This document shows, in pieces, positions 1 through 13,505 of a stretch of DNA of 64,000 nt. The stretch is taken from NCBI GenBank assembly GCA_038503035.1, contig JAVSML010024349.1, positions 186,001 through 250,000 on the forward strand. The letters run 5' to 3'. The translations under genes and the position numbers were made by a program. The notes below the pieces were generated by a model that saw nothing but the letters and a program-made list of their open reading frames with translations, did not search any database and was not told where the DNA came from. Numbering within the stretch: the first letter of the stretch is position 1; each line of letters starts with the position of its first letter. Origin of the DNA: Crocodylus rhombifer (Eukaryota; Chordata; Crocodylia; Crocodylidae).

Positions 1-2811
1 CTGAGACATCATAGATTGTAAAGCAGATGCTAAACAGACTTAGGAAGGGCATTTGAAAAGGAAATAATCAACACTCTATTGATCCCTCAAATCTACTGTA
101 CTTGGCCTAAGTTTAACATCATGTACACTACTGGTATAACTCCATTATTGCAAGAGACTTACCTATGGTATTTTCAAAGCAAGTGAAATCAGAATCAGGC
201 CAAAATAGGTTAGATAAAACCTGATTAAACCTGAACTTTGACTCTTGGATTGTCTTATGTTGCTAGAGTGTTGAAGCAAGAGAAGTTTAGGAAATGGAAG
301 ACCAGAGCCCCAGACTAAAATCCTAAGGGGAGTGTGCCAGATGGTGCTATCAGTTTACATCTGTGCCACTCTACTGGAGCCAGAGCGGTCTGAGAAGAGG
401 AACTTGGAAGAGAATTTGGCTCAGTGGATTTACTTCCAGGGCTGAATTGCCCTGATGTGTCCCTGGACAGACCAAAATTGCCAGATGAAAATCATAGAAG
501 TCAAAGATGAAAAAATAAGTATTAGATCACCTAGTCCATATCTGAGCCAGCGCAAGACATGGGCTCCAGACAGACAATGTAACATGTCACATATGAAATT
601 GATAATAGAGACTGCAATCAGCAACTAATTTAGTGATATAATAACAGTGAATACAGCACAGAATACAAATGAAGACTTTTGGCAAGCAGAGATAGTGTTG
701 GTAAGGGGAGCAATGAATATCTGTTTTTTCTATATCAGTATTGACAATGGGATAGGGATGCGGTTGAGATGTGGTATGAACACTGGGTTTCCTGTTCTAT
801 ATTGCACCTCTGGGAAGCTTATGGTGCATTTGCCTTCTCTTGATTCTAGGTTCTCCAGAGGCTGACATGGCCATGGCACAAGTTAGAGCTGTCACTATCC
901 ACGCTAACATACGGCAGCATGTTTCAAGTTGCCTACAGTCTATGATATAATCCAGCATGCCTATAGCATCATACACTGTGAATTTATCTCTGACCTCCCT
1001 ATCCTCACCCTACCATGACATACTGGGATTTTTGTGAGTATAGCATGGAATTTCTTATGGCAGCCCTATACTCTGCCTGTGCTAGAGAAGCACAGATATG
1101 GTATAGTAGTAGTCCCTTTAGCCCAGTGGAGAGGGCTCCAAGGGCTGGGAAGATGGGGGACAGGGGGAGGGGGCTCAGTCTGTCACAGGAGCCACTGAAC
1201 TCTAATCCCGGCTGCTTCATTGACTCTGTGTAGGCTTGGACACATGTACTATGATTGTCAAAGGAGGTGCTGGGGCGTGCAGCTTGCAGGTGCTGGAGCA
1301 TGCAGAAGGGAAGTTATGCATTGTCTCTAGTCACTCTGGTAACTGAATACTTTTCATAGCTGAGGCTGGGCTGTACTTCATAATTCAACTACCTGTCTGG
1401 ATACCCTGTCCTGGCATTCAGGCTCCCTCTGCATCAGGGTTTTCAGAAGGAAGCAGTCATAGGAGGTTCTAAAATCCAATTACGGGAAACACTGAAGATT
1501 CCCTTTAGTGCCTTGGACTATACCAGGGTATTCGGTCATTCTTCAGCTGGGAAAGTTTTGTGGTAACCTCTCAATCCGGTTATGAAATGGCCAGGAACTG
1601 AATATATGCTGTTTAGGCACAATGGGGCCATAGGAATAGTATCTAGGGTCATCCCTTGTAGAGATGACTGAGCTACAAGATAGCAACTGTGTAGTGCCAG
1701 ATTATGACATGCTGAGGCCCTAAACTATGTCCAGTTTAAGAGGCCCCATATGATAAAAATAATCCATGAGATCCACAAAAATGAATTCTCATGAATTTTT
1801 AAGATGAATTATTGTTATTTCTGCACAATGTTATGAACCCAATATGAATAATAACTGTGGAGCCATATATATGTATATTTTTGTCATATTAGAATGACAA
1901 TGTCCAGATTTTTTTCTTATTGAGAGGCCCCTCCTGTTGTAAAGTCCTAAGCTGTATCTTAAATAGCTTAAGCCTAAATCTGGCACTGAAACTGTGTACC
2001 ACATACAACCAGCTGCCTGCTGAATTTGCACATAATTTCATCAGAATGATAATTTAAGGCTACATCGTGGAGAAATTCACTAAGGACCTGGACTCATGAC
2101 ACATATAGTGGCCATGATATGTTACAACTGCATAACTTGCATTGATTTTGCATACCCACATAAATGAGACTGGAATTCATAATGAACAGACATATAGCCA
2201 CCTATTGGGAGAGCTGTTATTGTGCCTCACTACCAGGTGGCAGGAGAGGAGGTCTTACCCTTTTTGCCTTGAGCAAACACCACATGGCAGGATAAACTGC
2301 AGATGAATGACACTGGTATATCCATTGTTGGAGTTTTACCCTGATTCTGTAGCAGAGTCAAGAAGGTTACATCGCTGTAGGGCTGTACATCGTTTGCCTT
2401 CTTTTTTTTCTGGGGATGTGAAGGCCACTTATACTGGTGTAAACATGTCATCTGTCCATACCCTGAAACAGTTACCCCCTGCTGAAGGTAAGGGGAGAGA
2501 TGTGAAAACTCTCCTGGACACCAGCATCTAATAGGGAGTTACTCCTCGGCAGTGAATATGGCAAATATCACATAGAAATAAATATCTTATGGAGCAATTA
2601 CATAGTTGACCATTCCACCTGCCCCATGTCACCCCCTGGTGACACATCCAGCTGCTACTGGGAGTGAGTCCCTCAAGACACAGCCTTAGTGTTTACACAG
2701 CAAAGGGCTCTCTCCCCCATGGAGTTGGTAAAAACTGTTTTCACAAAGGAAATACTGAAGTGGGGATCAAAAGAGGATGGAGCTAAACTGTTCTTAGTGG
2801 TGGCAGATCAC
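1..2811. other. intergenic, no gene recognised
   Basis: AT-rich sequence upstream of LMTK2. The open frames are short, overlap on both strands and match nothing I know. A patch near 1180-1260 with the wording of an L2/MIR-type tail is too worn to call firmly. Confidence 0.6.
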
Positions 2812-3072
2812 TAGACAAGGAGGAACAGTCAAGTTGCAGCAAGGGAAGTTTAGGTTAGATATTAAGAAGATTTTTCTCACTAGGAGGACAGTAAAACACT
2901 GGAACAGGTTGCCCACAGAGGTGGTGGAAGCTCCAGCCTTGGAGGTGTTTAAAACCCAGCTAGACAAAGCCCTGGCTGGGATGATCTAGTTGGGGATGGT
3001 CCTGCTTTGAGCAAACCGTTGGACTAGATGACCTCCTGAGGTCACTTCCAGCCCTCACCTTCTATGATTTTA
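2812..3072 (+). mobile_element. CR1 LINE, 3' end fragment
   Basis: A 5'-truncated non-LTR retrotransposon tail. It contains the conserved CR1 3' phrases for the end of the ORF2 region (AGGTTGCCCACAGAGGTGG, GACAAAGCCCTGGCTGGGAT) and ends with the typical GACCTCCTGAGGTC and TTCTATGATT repeat. It is inactive because it lacks the reverse transcriptase. Confidence 0.9.
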
Positions 3073-6000
3073 CTGCATTTCTAAGCTGGGTAATTGGGAA
3101 GGGAAGCAGATACAGTTGCTGGAGACTAGAGAACAAGTCCTGTATAGAGAGGAAGAAGCTATTCTTGTCTCCTAAATCAGGATGTGACTTCCTCTGTCTT
3201 CTTCAAGTAACACTTTTTCCTTTGTCTACTACTACCGGCTGCAATATATTATGCTGTTTCTCAGAGATGTAAAATTACATTAACCAGAAAGGGAAGAGCA
3301 GGGAAATGCTCAGTGAATCAGCTGTAGCTTTCAAAGGCAGGGTAACAATTTGGTATCTGACTCATCTTCAAACCCATCCCATCAGATCAAAAATAGCTCA
3401 CCTCCTTTCTGAAGATAACAGCCCCAGCAACAGGCACCTCAGCAATTTTGCATTGTTGACTGCTTAGCAGCTCAGTGGCAGGCACTCCTACAGTCACCGA
3501 GTCCCCCAGGCTCTGCACTTCTCTATATAGCGTGGGCTTAGGCTTGTGGTATGAAAATAACTATATTATTATTAGGTGAGACTGGTATGACGACACTCCT
3601 AACTTCTGCTTATACACACCTTTTAACCATGTGCCAATGCCTCTGTAGTCACATCCTTCATTCTAGTACATTACTGCTCCAAGTGGGAATAGGAACAGCA
3701 AGGTTAGTACTGGGATTTTCAAAGGCTGTCTCAGTTTTGACTACCTGTTTGTGTACTCTATCTAGGGCTCAGAAAGCTTGTCCAGGGTCTTTCCCCTGAG
3801 TGCTTTTGGGACTGAATGCTCAGGAAGGTAGGGCTAGGTTATGATTTAAGAGCCACATCACAAGTACAACAGTATCCTAGATTCACAAGAGTGGTCTGGG
3901 AAGAGGGCTTTTGGCCTTCTCAAAATGAGTTTTAGATGTCTGTATCAAACTGATGTACATTAGTACGTAGAAAGGATAACTGGTATCAGGTGTGATGTAT
4001 AACGTGCCAAGAGACTGCCTCTTCTTTGAGGAAGTAACAGTAATGCAGTATGCTCACCAGGCAACGATGGTGAAGATGAGAAGGTTGTGGCAGCTTGGGA
4101 ACTTACAAGAGTACTGGAACCTAGCCAGTATGGTCGACATGGAGAACAAGGCCAGCACCATATGATGTAGTCCCATGACTTCAGAGATAGGTGGCTGCCA
4201 ACAGGTTTTCAGAGAAAGATAAAATGAAGTCCCAATATCATACAGTTTCCACTTATCAGGTAGCAGTGTGACTGAGAAGAAATAGGGAGCAGGAAGTGGC
4301 AGCTGAGATGGCTATAAATGCAAAAGGGTAACAGATTTCTTCAACAGTTGAGAAAAAATGGTCAGTTCTGCAGATTGCACAGGTGCAGAAGCCCAGTGAA
4401 TACAAGGCCTCGTTTAAGGTGACAGGCCAGATCCACGGTGGGAGCAATTCCACTGCACTCAGCAGGTCTATTTTGACGTGAGTTCCTTTGGACTATCTTT
4501 TTATTCAACGTTAGCATGGTGCCAAACACAGCAGCATCCTGATGCATGAAAGAAGAGCTCTAGTAATGTAGGTAGTGACAATGCTTATGGACATACTTGC
4601 TGTTTTGAGGTATTGCTTCCTCAATACTTCACATGAACTCTGTATGTCTCTGCCAAAAACAAAACCATCTGTGGTTTTTTATTCTACTCTCTCTCAGGAG
4701 TTCATTTTTAGGCCTGGCAGGATACTGATCTTTTACCACATGTAAAATTTAAGAAGTAGATGCTAATAATAACCCACAGGCACAGAATGCACATATAACT
4801 GAGCTACATGAACCTTTTGTGGGAATGACTCATTTTTTTTTACACTGGCCTGACGCTTTAAGTATTTTAAATGGCCAAAGTAGTATAAATCATGCCCAAG
4901 TATCTCCAGGGCCACATTAGGAAGTCAGCTGGGTATGCAAGTACCAGTGTGTATGCAAAATACATGAGGGAGTGGACACAATTTGTACAGGTATTGTTGC
5001 TGCTTGTGCAAATAAGGTAACTTAAGAAAAAAATATCAGATGAGGTACATTTCCATCTTCTAGTACCCACAGTATATGTGCTATGTTTCAGGGAAGCAAA
5101 TGTGCAGAAGCAAGGCCCTTTGTGGATATGTTCCAGAGCTCAGGGGTGAACAGAACTATGACACAGGAGGCAGTGAAACTTGATTACAGCAAATACACAG
5201 TGTGCTTGCTTACCCTTCAAAACATCCAGACTCCTGCATGTTATCAGTCATAATTTACTCCAGTTATAAGCAGGATTGCATGGCTTTTGTGGGCCACCCA
5301 TGCAGGCTCTGATAACCAGTGGAAATAGGAGATAAGGAATTGGGCTTTGGCTATTCTGGGATCTGTTAGAGCCACTGGTAGGTAGGCACTAGTAGGACAT
5401 AGGCAGGGCCTCCTGTCCTGCAGCATTTATCTGAGGCACTAGGGCTTGCTCTGTTGTGGCCTCTGCCTTAGTAGTCTCATCATCTATACTTGGGTTTTGC
5501 TGGGTGGACAGAGCCAGGGGGGTCCGACCGTAAATACTTTCTCTTTAGTAAATCTAACCATGCAGAGAATCTAGGTCAGAATGCAGAACTCTAGTAGGTC
5601 AGAATGTGGTGTCTTTATTGCCAGGTTTGTGTTTTGCCAGCTGGAGCAAAGCACTGCACAAAGAACATATGTATAAACCCATCCCCTGCCTTGGGACCAA
5701 CTAGGGGTTGAACACTGTTAATGAGGAAAGCAGCTCCAGTCACCATTTAAACTTCCATGTTCAAGTATCAGGCAGAGGGTAACTCTAAACATGATCCACT
5801 AATGACCCTGCTTGTGCATATATGTCCACGGGGGGTGGGGTGGCAAGTAACAGTATGGAGTTTACCCTGAGAGGCAGTGTTAATTTGCTTTACATAAATA
5901 ATGTTTTCTGTTGCCTATATTCAGTGCTCCAGCATTTCTGAGCCACATCACTGACTAAAATAAAGGTGTGTAAAGAGTTGCGTAGGATGGAGACTATATT

Positions 6001-6278
6001 TGGGTCTAAATTAAAAGCACTCCTCATTATGCAGGATGGCTGAGATGTCTGATACCAGGAAGGGGAGGGGATAGGTGATAACTTTACTTCTGAAAGTCAG
6101 CTCAATAGTAAGCAGGGCAGATGCATGCCATGCCTCATCCCTACATTGGTAGCTGGGGGGCAATTAGAAAGTTAATAGCCATTGTCTTTTTGTGCCTGGA
6201 CCTCTAATTCTGAGCAATGGCTTAAATACTGGTGTGATACAACTGTGTACCTGGCTGCATCAAAATGAGAATGTCTTT
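3073..6278. other. intergenic, no gene recognised
   Basis: No gene, RNA or confident repeat seen. The longest open frames are under 85 codons and have no family resemblance. Confidence 0.55.
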
Positions 6279-6286
6279 CTTTAAGA

Positions 6287-6588
6287 CAGGGGTGGCCAGC
6301 CTGCAGCACAGTTGCCACAAGTGGTAGGGACAGCATTTGTAATGGACAGCGTATCATAGATAAGGAAAAGGGCAGGCAGCACAGCAGCAGATAGGTCAGG
6401 AAGAAAGCAAAGCAACAAATCAGGCACTGGAAGGGAAAAAAAGCAGAGCAGCAGATAAGCCAGTGAGCACAGGGCTGGGAGCAGAAGGCAGAACAGCAGG
6501 TTGGGTAGGGGAAGGGGACTATAGGGGCACTTGGGGAAGTTGCAGGGCTAATTTGTGGCAAGCCTGCTAAAAAGGTTGGCTCTCTCTG
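6287..6588. mobile_element. non-autonomous hAT-type element (302 bp) with perfect 8-bp TSD
   Basis: Flanked by identical 8-base copies CTTTAAGA at 6279-6286 and 6589-6596, the target-site duplication length of hAT transposons. The left end reads CAGGGGTGGCCAGCC; the right end, reversed, reads CAGAGAGAGCCAACC, giving imperfect inverted ends. The interior is purine-rich (GCAGAGCAGCAG-type) and has no transposase. An open frame of 129 codons on the minus strand is a by-product of this composition. A relative lies at 46941-47187. Confidence 0.85.
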
Positions 6589-6596
6589 CTTTAAGA

Positions 6597-9243
6597 GCTG
6601 CCTAGTGTCACATCACACGGTAGGGTTACACCTGTGGTACAGTTTTGTAAACTGTAAAGATAACCTGACCTCTGTCCACACCAGGTTGATTTAGAAGTTG
6701 TCAGCTTGTTAGGCAGCCTTCCAGCCACCTGCTGAACACATGTATTCACAGCAGCAGCAAAGAACAAATCAGATTTTATATGACATAATCAGCAAGGGTT
6801 TCAGCTTGTAATGACTGATGAAGCTCCTAATTTGCCTCTACTTTATTAAGTGTAAAAGGAATCTTCAAGAGACAGTGTTTTAAAACTTTTCTGATACAAA
6901 ATGTTGGCTCATGTTATTTATCTCCAATGAGAAGACATCTTTCCATACTTAAAAGCTTTTTGGATTGCACAGAAGCACTTACATCTAGTCCTGGGAGGGA
7001 ATTAATATTTCAACAAAGCTGTTGTTAACCATTTGTTCATCAGTGTAATCTCTCATGATAGCTTGTCAGTTTATGATGCTAGTCTTTCTGCCCTGTGAAA
7101 CTTATGCATTGGTGTTAGAACAGCATACTTTCAAGTACTATTCTTCTTTAATATATAGTAGCGATTCTAGTAATAAGAATATCTTAAGGTAACTCTGAAT
7201 ACAGAGGTTCAAAAGGCACAGGCGTATTGGCATGTCAGTCTACACATCTGTCTGTCTAATTTTCCTGAAGGATTCTTATTGGGCTTTATGCTNNNNNNNN
7301 NNAGCCAAGCCATGACAAATTCTTAGCATATGTAAAACTGGCATGGCTCTATTTAAGTCAGTAGAGCCATACTAATTTACATCATCTTAGGAGCTGGTCC
7401 ACATAATTTCTCAGTTGTTCTAAAAACTACAGGAAAAATAAAATGTAAGTGATTACCTCACATTATGATTTTACTATGGAGCATGGACAAAACAAAAGGA
7501 AACAAAACTATATGGCTAAGCACTGTAAGAAGAAATATGGTAAATAGTTTGGGATTAAGTAAATGGCTTTTAAATGATTCATTACTGAAGATGCCAAAAT
7601 ATGCTACTTTCTGACTTACACTGGTATTATCTCACATAGAATTGGATACCAGAGAATGTGCTACATGGAGCAAGGGTGGCTCAGTTTAGGGCTAGTATAT
7701 GGGCAGGATTATCTTTGGTCTCATCACCATCTAATTTCTATAACCTCTTTCATTCATTCTTCTGTCATGTTCAGCATCTGCTCCAATGTAAAATATTACT
7801 AGAATATTTAGTGTTTCACGTAAATTCAATGTATAACATCCAACTTTTTTTATAAGGGATCATTCAGTTAGTTCAACTCCTTGGAAATACTGATTGTTTT
7901 TTTAAAAAAAATCTATTGAGATGAGCAGAAGATTATAGTCACATTCAAAACAAGGAATGAGAGTGCTGTGACATCTCCAGTTCTCTTTCTTAATACTCCC
8001 TAGAAACCAAGCAGCATGTATGAATAAATGAAGGTAGATCTTAAGTATAGCTTTGCAGAGAATTAGGCAAATATCTTCTGAAATTTAGTGATGCAATGAC
8101 ACTGATAAACTTTCCAAGCTGTTATGATATCACTTGGCTGGACAGGATAGTGAATGCCAAGGCATAATTGGAGATGATGTGACTAGGTAAAATATAGCTT
8201 TACATTCTATCAGCATCTTGTTTTCCTTATATTTACTGAAACCTCAAAATAGATCTGGTAATAAAATCATCTGGGCAAGGTAAGCAGTTACAAGCGACAG
8301 GTGTATGGTTGGGGTGGGACGACATGTTCAGTTAATTTCAGAGCGTAATACCAGGCACTCAGACTATGATATTTACTATTGGACCCAGGTTCTGCACATC
8401 CCAAGAATTGTGGCATTCAGTTCAGGGCTTTTAAAGTGATCTTTCTTTCCAAGGAAGCTCAATCCAAGCTACTTAATTAGAGTTAACTTTGGCCTTCTTA
8501 AGAAATTAGAAGCACAATTTTCTCAGATTCCTTATATGAATGATGTCTGTAGAAGCTAAGTCATAGCCAAGTCAAAAAAGTAAATCCAAACAACTGACAA
8601 GACTCATGTTTTAGATTGTTCAGAAGATGTCCAGATTCTTTCAGTGATTGGTATCCCATAAGTTCCTTAAGGAGATCAATTTATTGTTAGACAGGTTGAA
8701 AACATGGAATAAAAGAGCATCAGTTATCTACAAGTTATTTACAAGAGCATCATCTCAGAAAATTTTAGGACTGTATCATTTTTATCTGTACTTGCATGGG
8801 GAAGGAAACTAACAATTACCAACATTTGCTGAAGAAAATCAGATTCTTCCGTCTGGGCTTTGCAAAGGAGTGCAAGGATGAACATCTTGAAAAATACCAA
8901 CGAACTGTTCCTGAGGAGGATCTCCTTACACAGGGGACCACAGCCCAGAGTTTCCCAAAACTCACTGATAAAACTTGGGATCCATTCCTGTGAATGTTGA
9001 TTGCATGAGCAGCTTTAATCATGTGTGCACTCCACTCACATGTCTGTTTCCAGGAAAGTACTCAGGATACATAGACATGAAAATACCATTGAGATGTAGT
9101 TGTGGTTGTTCTGAAAGTTATTTACTATAGGCCAGGACTGTGTGCGCCAGAACTCAGTTGCACAAGTATAGTTCTTTCTTCAGTGCTCATAATCAACCTC
9201 TCTAACCATTCATCCATCGGCATGATCATGGAAGCAAAGCACC
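6597..9243. other. intergenic, no gene recognised; contains 10-N gap
   Basis: AT-rich sequence. A piece at about 7346-7405 resembles an ancient amniote repeat also common in turtles and crocodilians. The 10-N run at 7293-7302 is an assembly gap. An open frame of 65 codons at 8796-8993 overlaps a 68-codon frame on the other strand and is not recognisable. Confidence 0.55.
7293..7302. other. assembly gap (10 N)
   Basis: Ten unknown bases. The true size of the missing sequence is not known from the window. Confidence 0.99.
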
Positions 9244-9251
9244 TTATAAAC

Positions 9252-9798
9252 CAGAGGTAGGCAACCCTCAACATGCATGCCAGTGCATGAAACACAAAGG
9301 CATTTTGCTTGGTGCATACACCTTGGGGTGGAAGGCAGTGGACCTGCAAGGGACCCGATCCTTGTTGTGGCAGTGAAACCCCAGCTCCTTCCCCACCATC
9401 TGCCTTGAGGCGCACATGCACCCACCACTGGCAATGAGCTGGGCTGGGGCTCCATGGACTCCAATGCAGCTGCTTCCAGCCTCCTCACTGCCTGGTGCGA
9501 GCAGCCTGGGCTTTGAGGCAGGAAGCAGGGACCTGCTCAGAGCCCAGGCTGGCTGTGGCAGGCGGTAAGGAGGCTGCAAGTGGCTGCACCAAGGTCCATG
9601 GAGCCCTGGCCTATCTTGTTGTGGCGGGTGCACACACGTCTTGGGGCAGACAGTGGGGAAGGAGGCAGGATTGTGCTGCCACAACAAGGACTGAGCTCCT
9701 TGTGGCTTCCCCTCTGTCCACTCCTGGCACGCCAACATCTTACAAATTGAGGTTGCAGGTGGTTTTGGCACTCTGCCCAAAAACATTGCTGAGCCCTG
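9252..9798. mobile_element. non-autonomous hAT-type element (547 bp)
   Basis: The left end is CAGAGGTAGGCAACC and the right end, reversed, is CAGGGCTCAGCAATG. Flanks TTATAAAC (9244-9251) and CTATAAAC (9799-9806) match at 7 of 8 bases, consistent with an hAT target-site duplication. The GC-rich interior gives overlapping open frames on both strands (up to 172 codons) that have no transposase features. The ends resemble those of the element at 55936-56465. Confidence 0.8.
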
Positions 9799-10109
9799 CT
9801 ATAAACTTTCCAGTGCTTTGGCAGCTTGGGGAACTTCTTTCTGCTTCAGAGTTAATTATTTTTACTAAAGAGGGTAGGAAGAGGCTAGGCATCAATGGAG
9901 GCCTTTCAACCCTGGATGATCGCTAGACTATGAAGACTGTGATTGTGAAGAAAGCAAGTCACTGTTAGTTTCACATTTTTTAACAGTAACCAGTTAAAAT
10001 TAATAAGTAAACCTTAAAAATAAGACATTCCCTTTTATCATTGTCAAGCTGCTTTTTAAAGTGTCAGCAATTTGTCTCCAGACAGTTGTCCTTTGTCAAG
10101 GGCATTAGC

Positions 10110-12475
10110 TTCATAGATGCTAGGGTCAGAAGGGGCCTCAACAGATCATCGAGTCTGACCCCCTGCATAGGCAGGAAAGAGTGCTGGGGTCAGATGACCC
10201 CAGCCAGATGCTTATCCAGCCTTCTCTTAAAGACTACCAAGGTAGGGGAGAGCACTACCTCCCTTGGAAGACCATTCCAAATTTTGGCCACCTTTACTGT
10301 GAAGTTTTTTTTCTGATATCTAGGTCAGTTTGTGACCATTGTTCCTTGTTACCTCAACAGGCATCCAGATGAACAGAGCATCTCAGATCCCCTGCTGCGT
10401 CCCCCTAATGGATTTGTAGGCGGCCACAAGATCACCTCTCAGCCTTCTCTTGCAGACTGAAGAGGTCCAGGTTGCTCAGTCTCTCCTCAAAGGGCTTGTC
10501 CTGTAAGCCCCTAACCATATGAGAGGATGCCCTCTGGACCCTCTCATGTTATCAACATCCTTCTTGAAGTATGGTGCCCAAAACTAGATGCAGTACTCCA
10601 ACTGTGGTCTGACCAATGCCACATAGAAGGGAAGTATCACCTCCTTGGATCATTTGTCATGCATCTGCTGATGCATGATAAAATGCGGTTAGCTTTGCTG
10701 ATGATTTCATCACACTGACGACTCACATTCATCTTGGAATCCAGTATGACTCCGAGATCCCTTTCTGCTTCTGTGCTGCTAAGAGGGTCACTTTCCAGCC
10801 AGTAGATGTGCTGGATATTTTTGTGCCCTGGGTGCAGCACTCTGCACTTCTCCTGTTGTACTGCATCCTATTGTGTACTGCCCACTTTTCTAATCTGTCC
10901 AGGTCTGCGTGCAATCGTTTCCTCCTTCCGAAGCGTGCACTTCACTCCACAATTTAGTATCATCCACAAACTTGGACAGAATACACTTCACACCCACATC
11001 CACATCACTGATGAAGATATTGAAGAGTACAGGTCCAAAGACTGAACCCCGTGGGACCCCACTACCCACATCCTTCCAGGTCGATACCGACCTGTCTACT
11101 ACCACTCTCTGGATGCCACTGCTAAGCCAATTTGCCACCCACCGGACCATGTAAACATCTATGTCACAGCCTCTTAATTTATTTATGAGAATAAGATGAG
11201 ATACCATATTGAAGGCCTTGCTAAACTCCAAGAAAACAATATCCACCTCTACTCCTGCATCTAAGCATTTTGTGACCCTGTCATAAAATGAAACCAGATT
11301 GGTCAGGCATGAACACACCCAGTACATTCAAGTGACTCTGCACCAAGTCAGCATTGACAGCTGGTGGGCTGGTGTCCCTCTGATGCCTGTCTAAGAGCCC
11401 ATTAGGAGACTTATCTTGAGACCTGTTCAGGAACACTGAGGCAAAAATCTCATTGAAGAGCTCAGCCTTGTCCCCTCTGTCTGTCACTAATTGCTCCTCC
11501 TTGTTCAGTACGGGTCCTATGCTGCCCTGCACCTTCCTTTTACTCCCTACGTAACTAAAAAAAGACTTTTTGTTTTCTTGAATTTGTGTTGCCAGCCTCA
11601 GCTCTGTAGTTGCTTTGGCCTTTCTAACTGCCTCCCTTCAATGCGGGCCAAGTAGGTATACTCCTCTTTGGTAGCTTCCCCCTGCTTCCAATGTCTATAT
11701 GCCTTCTTTTTTGCCTTTAAGCTCCCCTGCATTTTCCCTGTTTAGCCAAGGATGTTGTTTGGCTCCTTTCCCCCTTTTCCCTCGTACTGGGATAGTCTCC
11801 CTCTGTGCCCAAAAGAGCGCTTCCTTTCAGAATGACGATCCTTCCTGGACTCCCATCTCGCAATACTCTTCTTCTGCAGTGCATCATTGACTAGACTCCT
11901 AAGCACACTGAAGTTAGCCTTCCTAAAGTCAGGTACTTCCACCCTACTAGTTATCTTACCCACCCTATGCCGTATGGTGAATTCAATTGATTGGTGGTTA
12001 CTTTCCCCAAGGTGACCACGAATCTGCAGCTCCCCTACCAGGTCCTCCCCCGTAGCCAACAGCAAGTCCAGTAAGGCATTCCCCCTAGTGGGACCATATA
12101 CATCCTGCATTAGGTGAAGGCCCTGCACACAGGTTACGAACCTATGTGAACAGTTGGATTTGGCTGACTGCTTCTCCCAGCAGATGTCAGGGTAGTTCAG
12201 GTCCCCCATGACAACCACGTCCCTAGACTGTACGGCCTCTGAGAGCTGCCTCGGGAATACCAAGTCTAGCTTTTTCTCTTAGTGTGGTGGTCTGTAGCAG
12301 ACCCCCACCACCAAGTCCCTTTCCCCACAACCTCCATATCCTAACCCACAATGCCTCAACTTTCTCCTCCTCTGATCCCATTTAGTTAGGTAGATGCATA
12401 ATGCTCCTATACATAGAGAGCAATTCCACCCCCTTTCCTCCCTACTCTGTCCCTTCTGTATGAGGTTTGCTCCTT
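10110..12475 (-). mobile_element. CR1 LINE, 2.4 kb, 5'-truncated, degenerate
   Basis: The 3' end is at 10110 (reverse of TTCATAGATGCTAGGGTCAG) and the sequence reads toward 12475. Minus-strand frames carry endonuclease pieces (GDLNYPDICWE at about 12200-12170, and the GESNHQSIEF block where an Asp of the family's SDH motif appears as Asn) and reverse transcriptase pieces (VFLEFSKAFN, then FVDDTKL as the active-site block). The frames are broken at several points, so it is inactive. The 3' tail wording is the one I associate with crocodilian CR1. It lies in the intergenic region, opposite to LMTK2. Confidence 0.92.
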
Positions 12476-13404
12476 GTTTTTTTCTGCCTCTCTTCTAGCA
12501 ACTTCACATTATGGCATCTTTACATTGCTTTCATTTTCTGTTCTGGTTCCCAAATAGTGCAGTGACAGGTGCCTTATTACGATCCTAGTAATGCAGTGAT
12601 ATTTTCAAAATCAGAGATGGACACCAATGAAAATCCTGGATCCAAACACCCCACACCTTTGTGGTTTAAAAATCTGGGTCCAGTTCTGAAATTTTTGGCT
12701 TGAACTCTTTACTATTAAAAGAATTAAAAGTTGCTTTTCCTATAACACACTCCCTGGACATACCAGCTTGCAGGCTACTGTCTTTTTCACTCTGAAGTCA
12801 CCTTTCTTCCACCTCTATTTACTGTGGTGCCACAACTTGCAAATTTCTTTCTGATCTTGCTTAGTTTTCCCTTCTCTTGATTTGTCTCTGCTTCTGTTCT
12901 GTTCCGTTCAGTTCTGGGATTCAATGACAATGTTCAGAGGTATGAGAATGAAAAACAAGATCCCAAACTAGCCTTTTAGGACTTAAAAAGCTAGGTGCTA
13001 CCTCCAACCATTTCTGTCTACAGCCTGTTCCTCCCAAACATCTTCCTTCAAATCTTGAATCCTTCACCCTTCTTCTAAGTGTGGCAGCTCAGTCCTAAGA
13101 GCTGGTGGGCAGCAATCATCTCTGTGTTAACAGCTTGCTGTTCTCTGCTTCTGACTCACTGTTCCAGCTGGGCTTCCCTTTGATTTTGAGACATATCACA
13201 ACGTTCCTGATGTTACTTTGAATCTGGGGTGACGTTTTAGCTGGCAACACAACAGGTGGACCTAAACCTGGAACTTATTTCATAACTAAACTCTCAGTGA
13301 AGTTGAGTGGTAGAAAGGGTGGTTACAGTCCCTGGAAGAGGATTCAATTGATTTGTCACTTAGGATCAGGTGTTTTGAAGCAGTTAAAATGGGAGTCATA
13401 AAAA

Positions 13405-13505
13405 ATCTGGCCCTTAGTCTCTCTGCGCTTCAGGTTCCCTACCTGTAAAATGTATATGCATAAGAGCCTTAATGTTTATAAAGTAAGTTAAAATCATGGG
13501 AGGGA
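13405..13505 (-). repeat. MIR-like SINE fragment (low confidence)
   Basis: Contains the reversed MIR/L2-type phrase CTACCTGTAAAATGTATAT followed by a CATAAGAGCC-like block. It is strongly diverged and cannot be separated from an L2 3' end by eye. Confidence 0.4.

Noticed and set aside
6172..6561. 129-codon minus-strand frame
   Set aside because: It is a product of the purine-rich interior of the hAT-like element at 6287-6588.
8796..9022. 65- and 68-codon frames on opposite strands
   Set aside because: Neither resembles a known protein, they overlap each other, and no splice or promoter signal supports either.
9268..9926. Open frames of 172 and 143 codons
   Set aside because: They fall mostly within the GC-rich hAT-type element at 9252-9798, overlap on opposite strands and carry no transposase or other domain.
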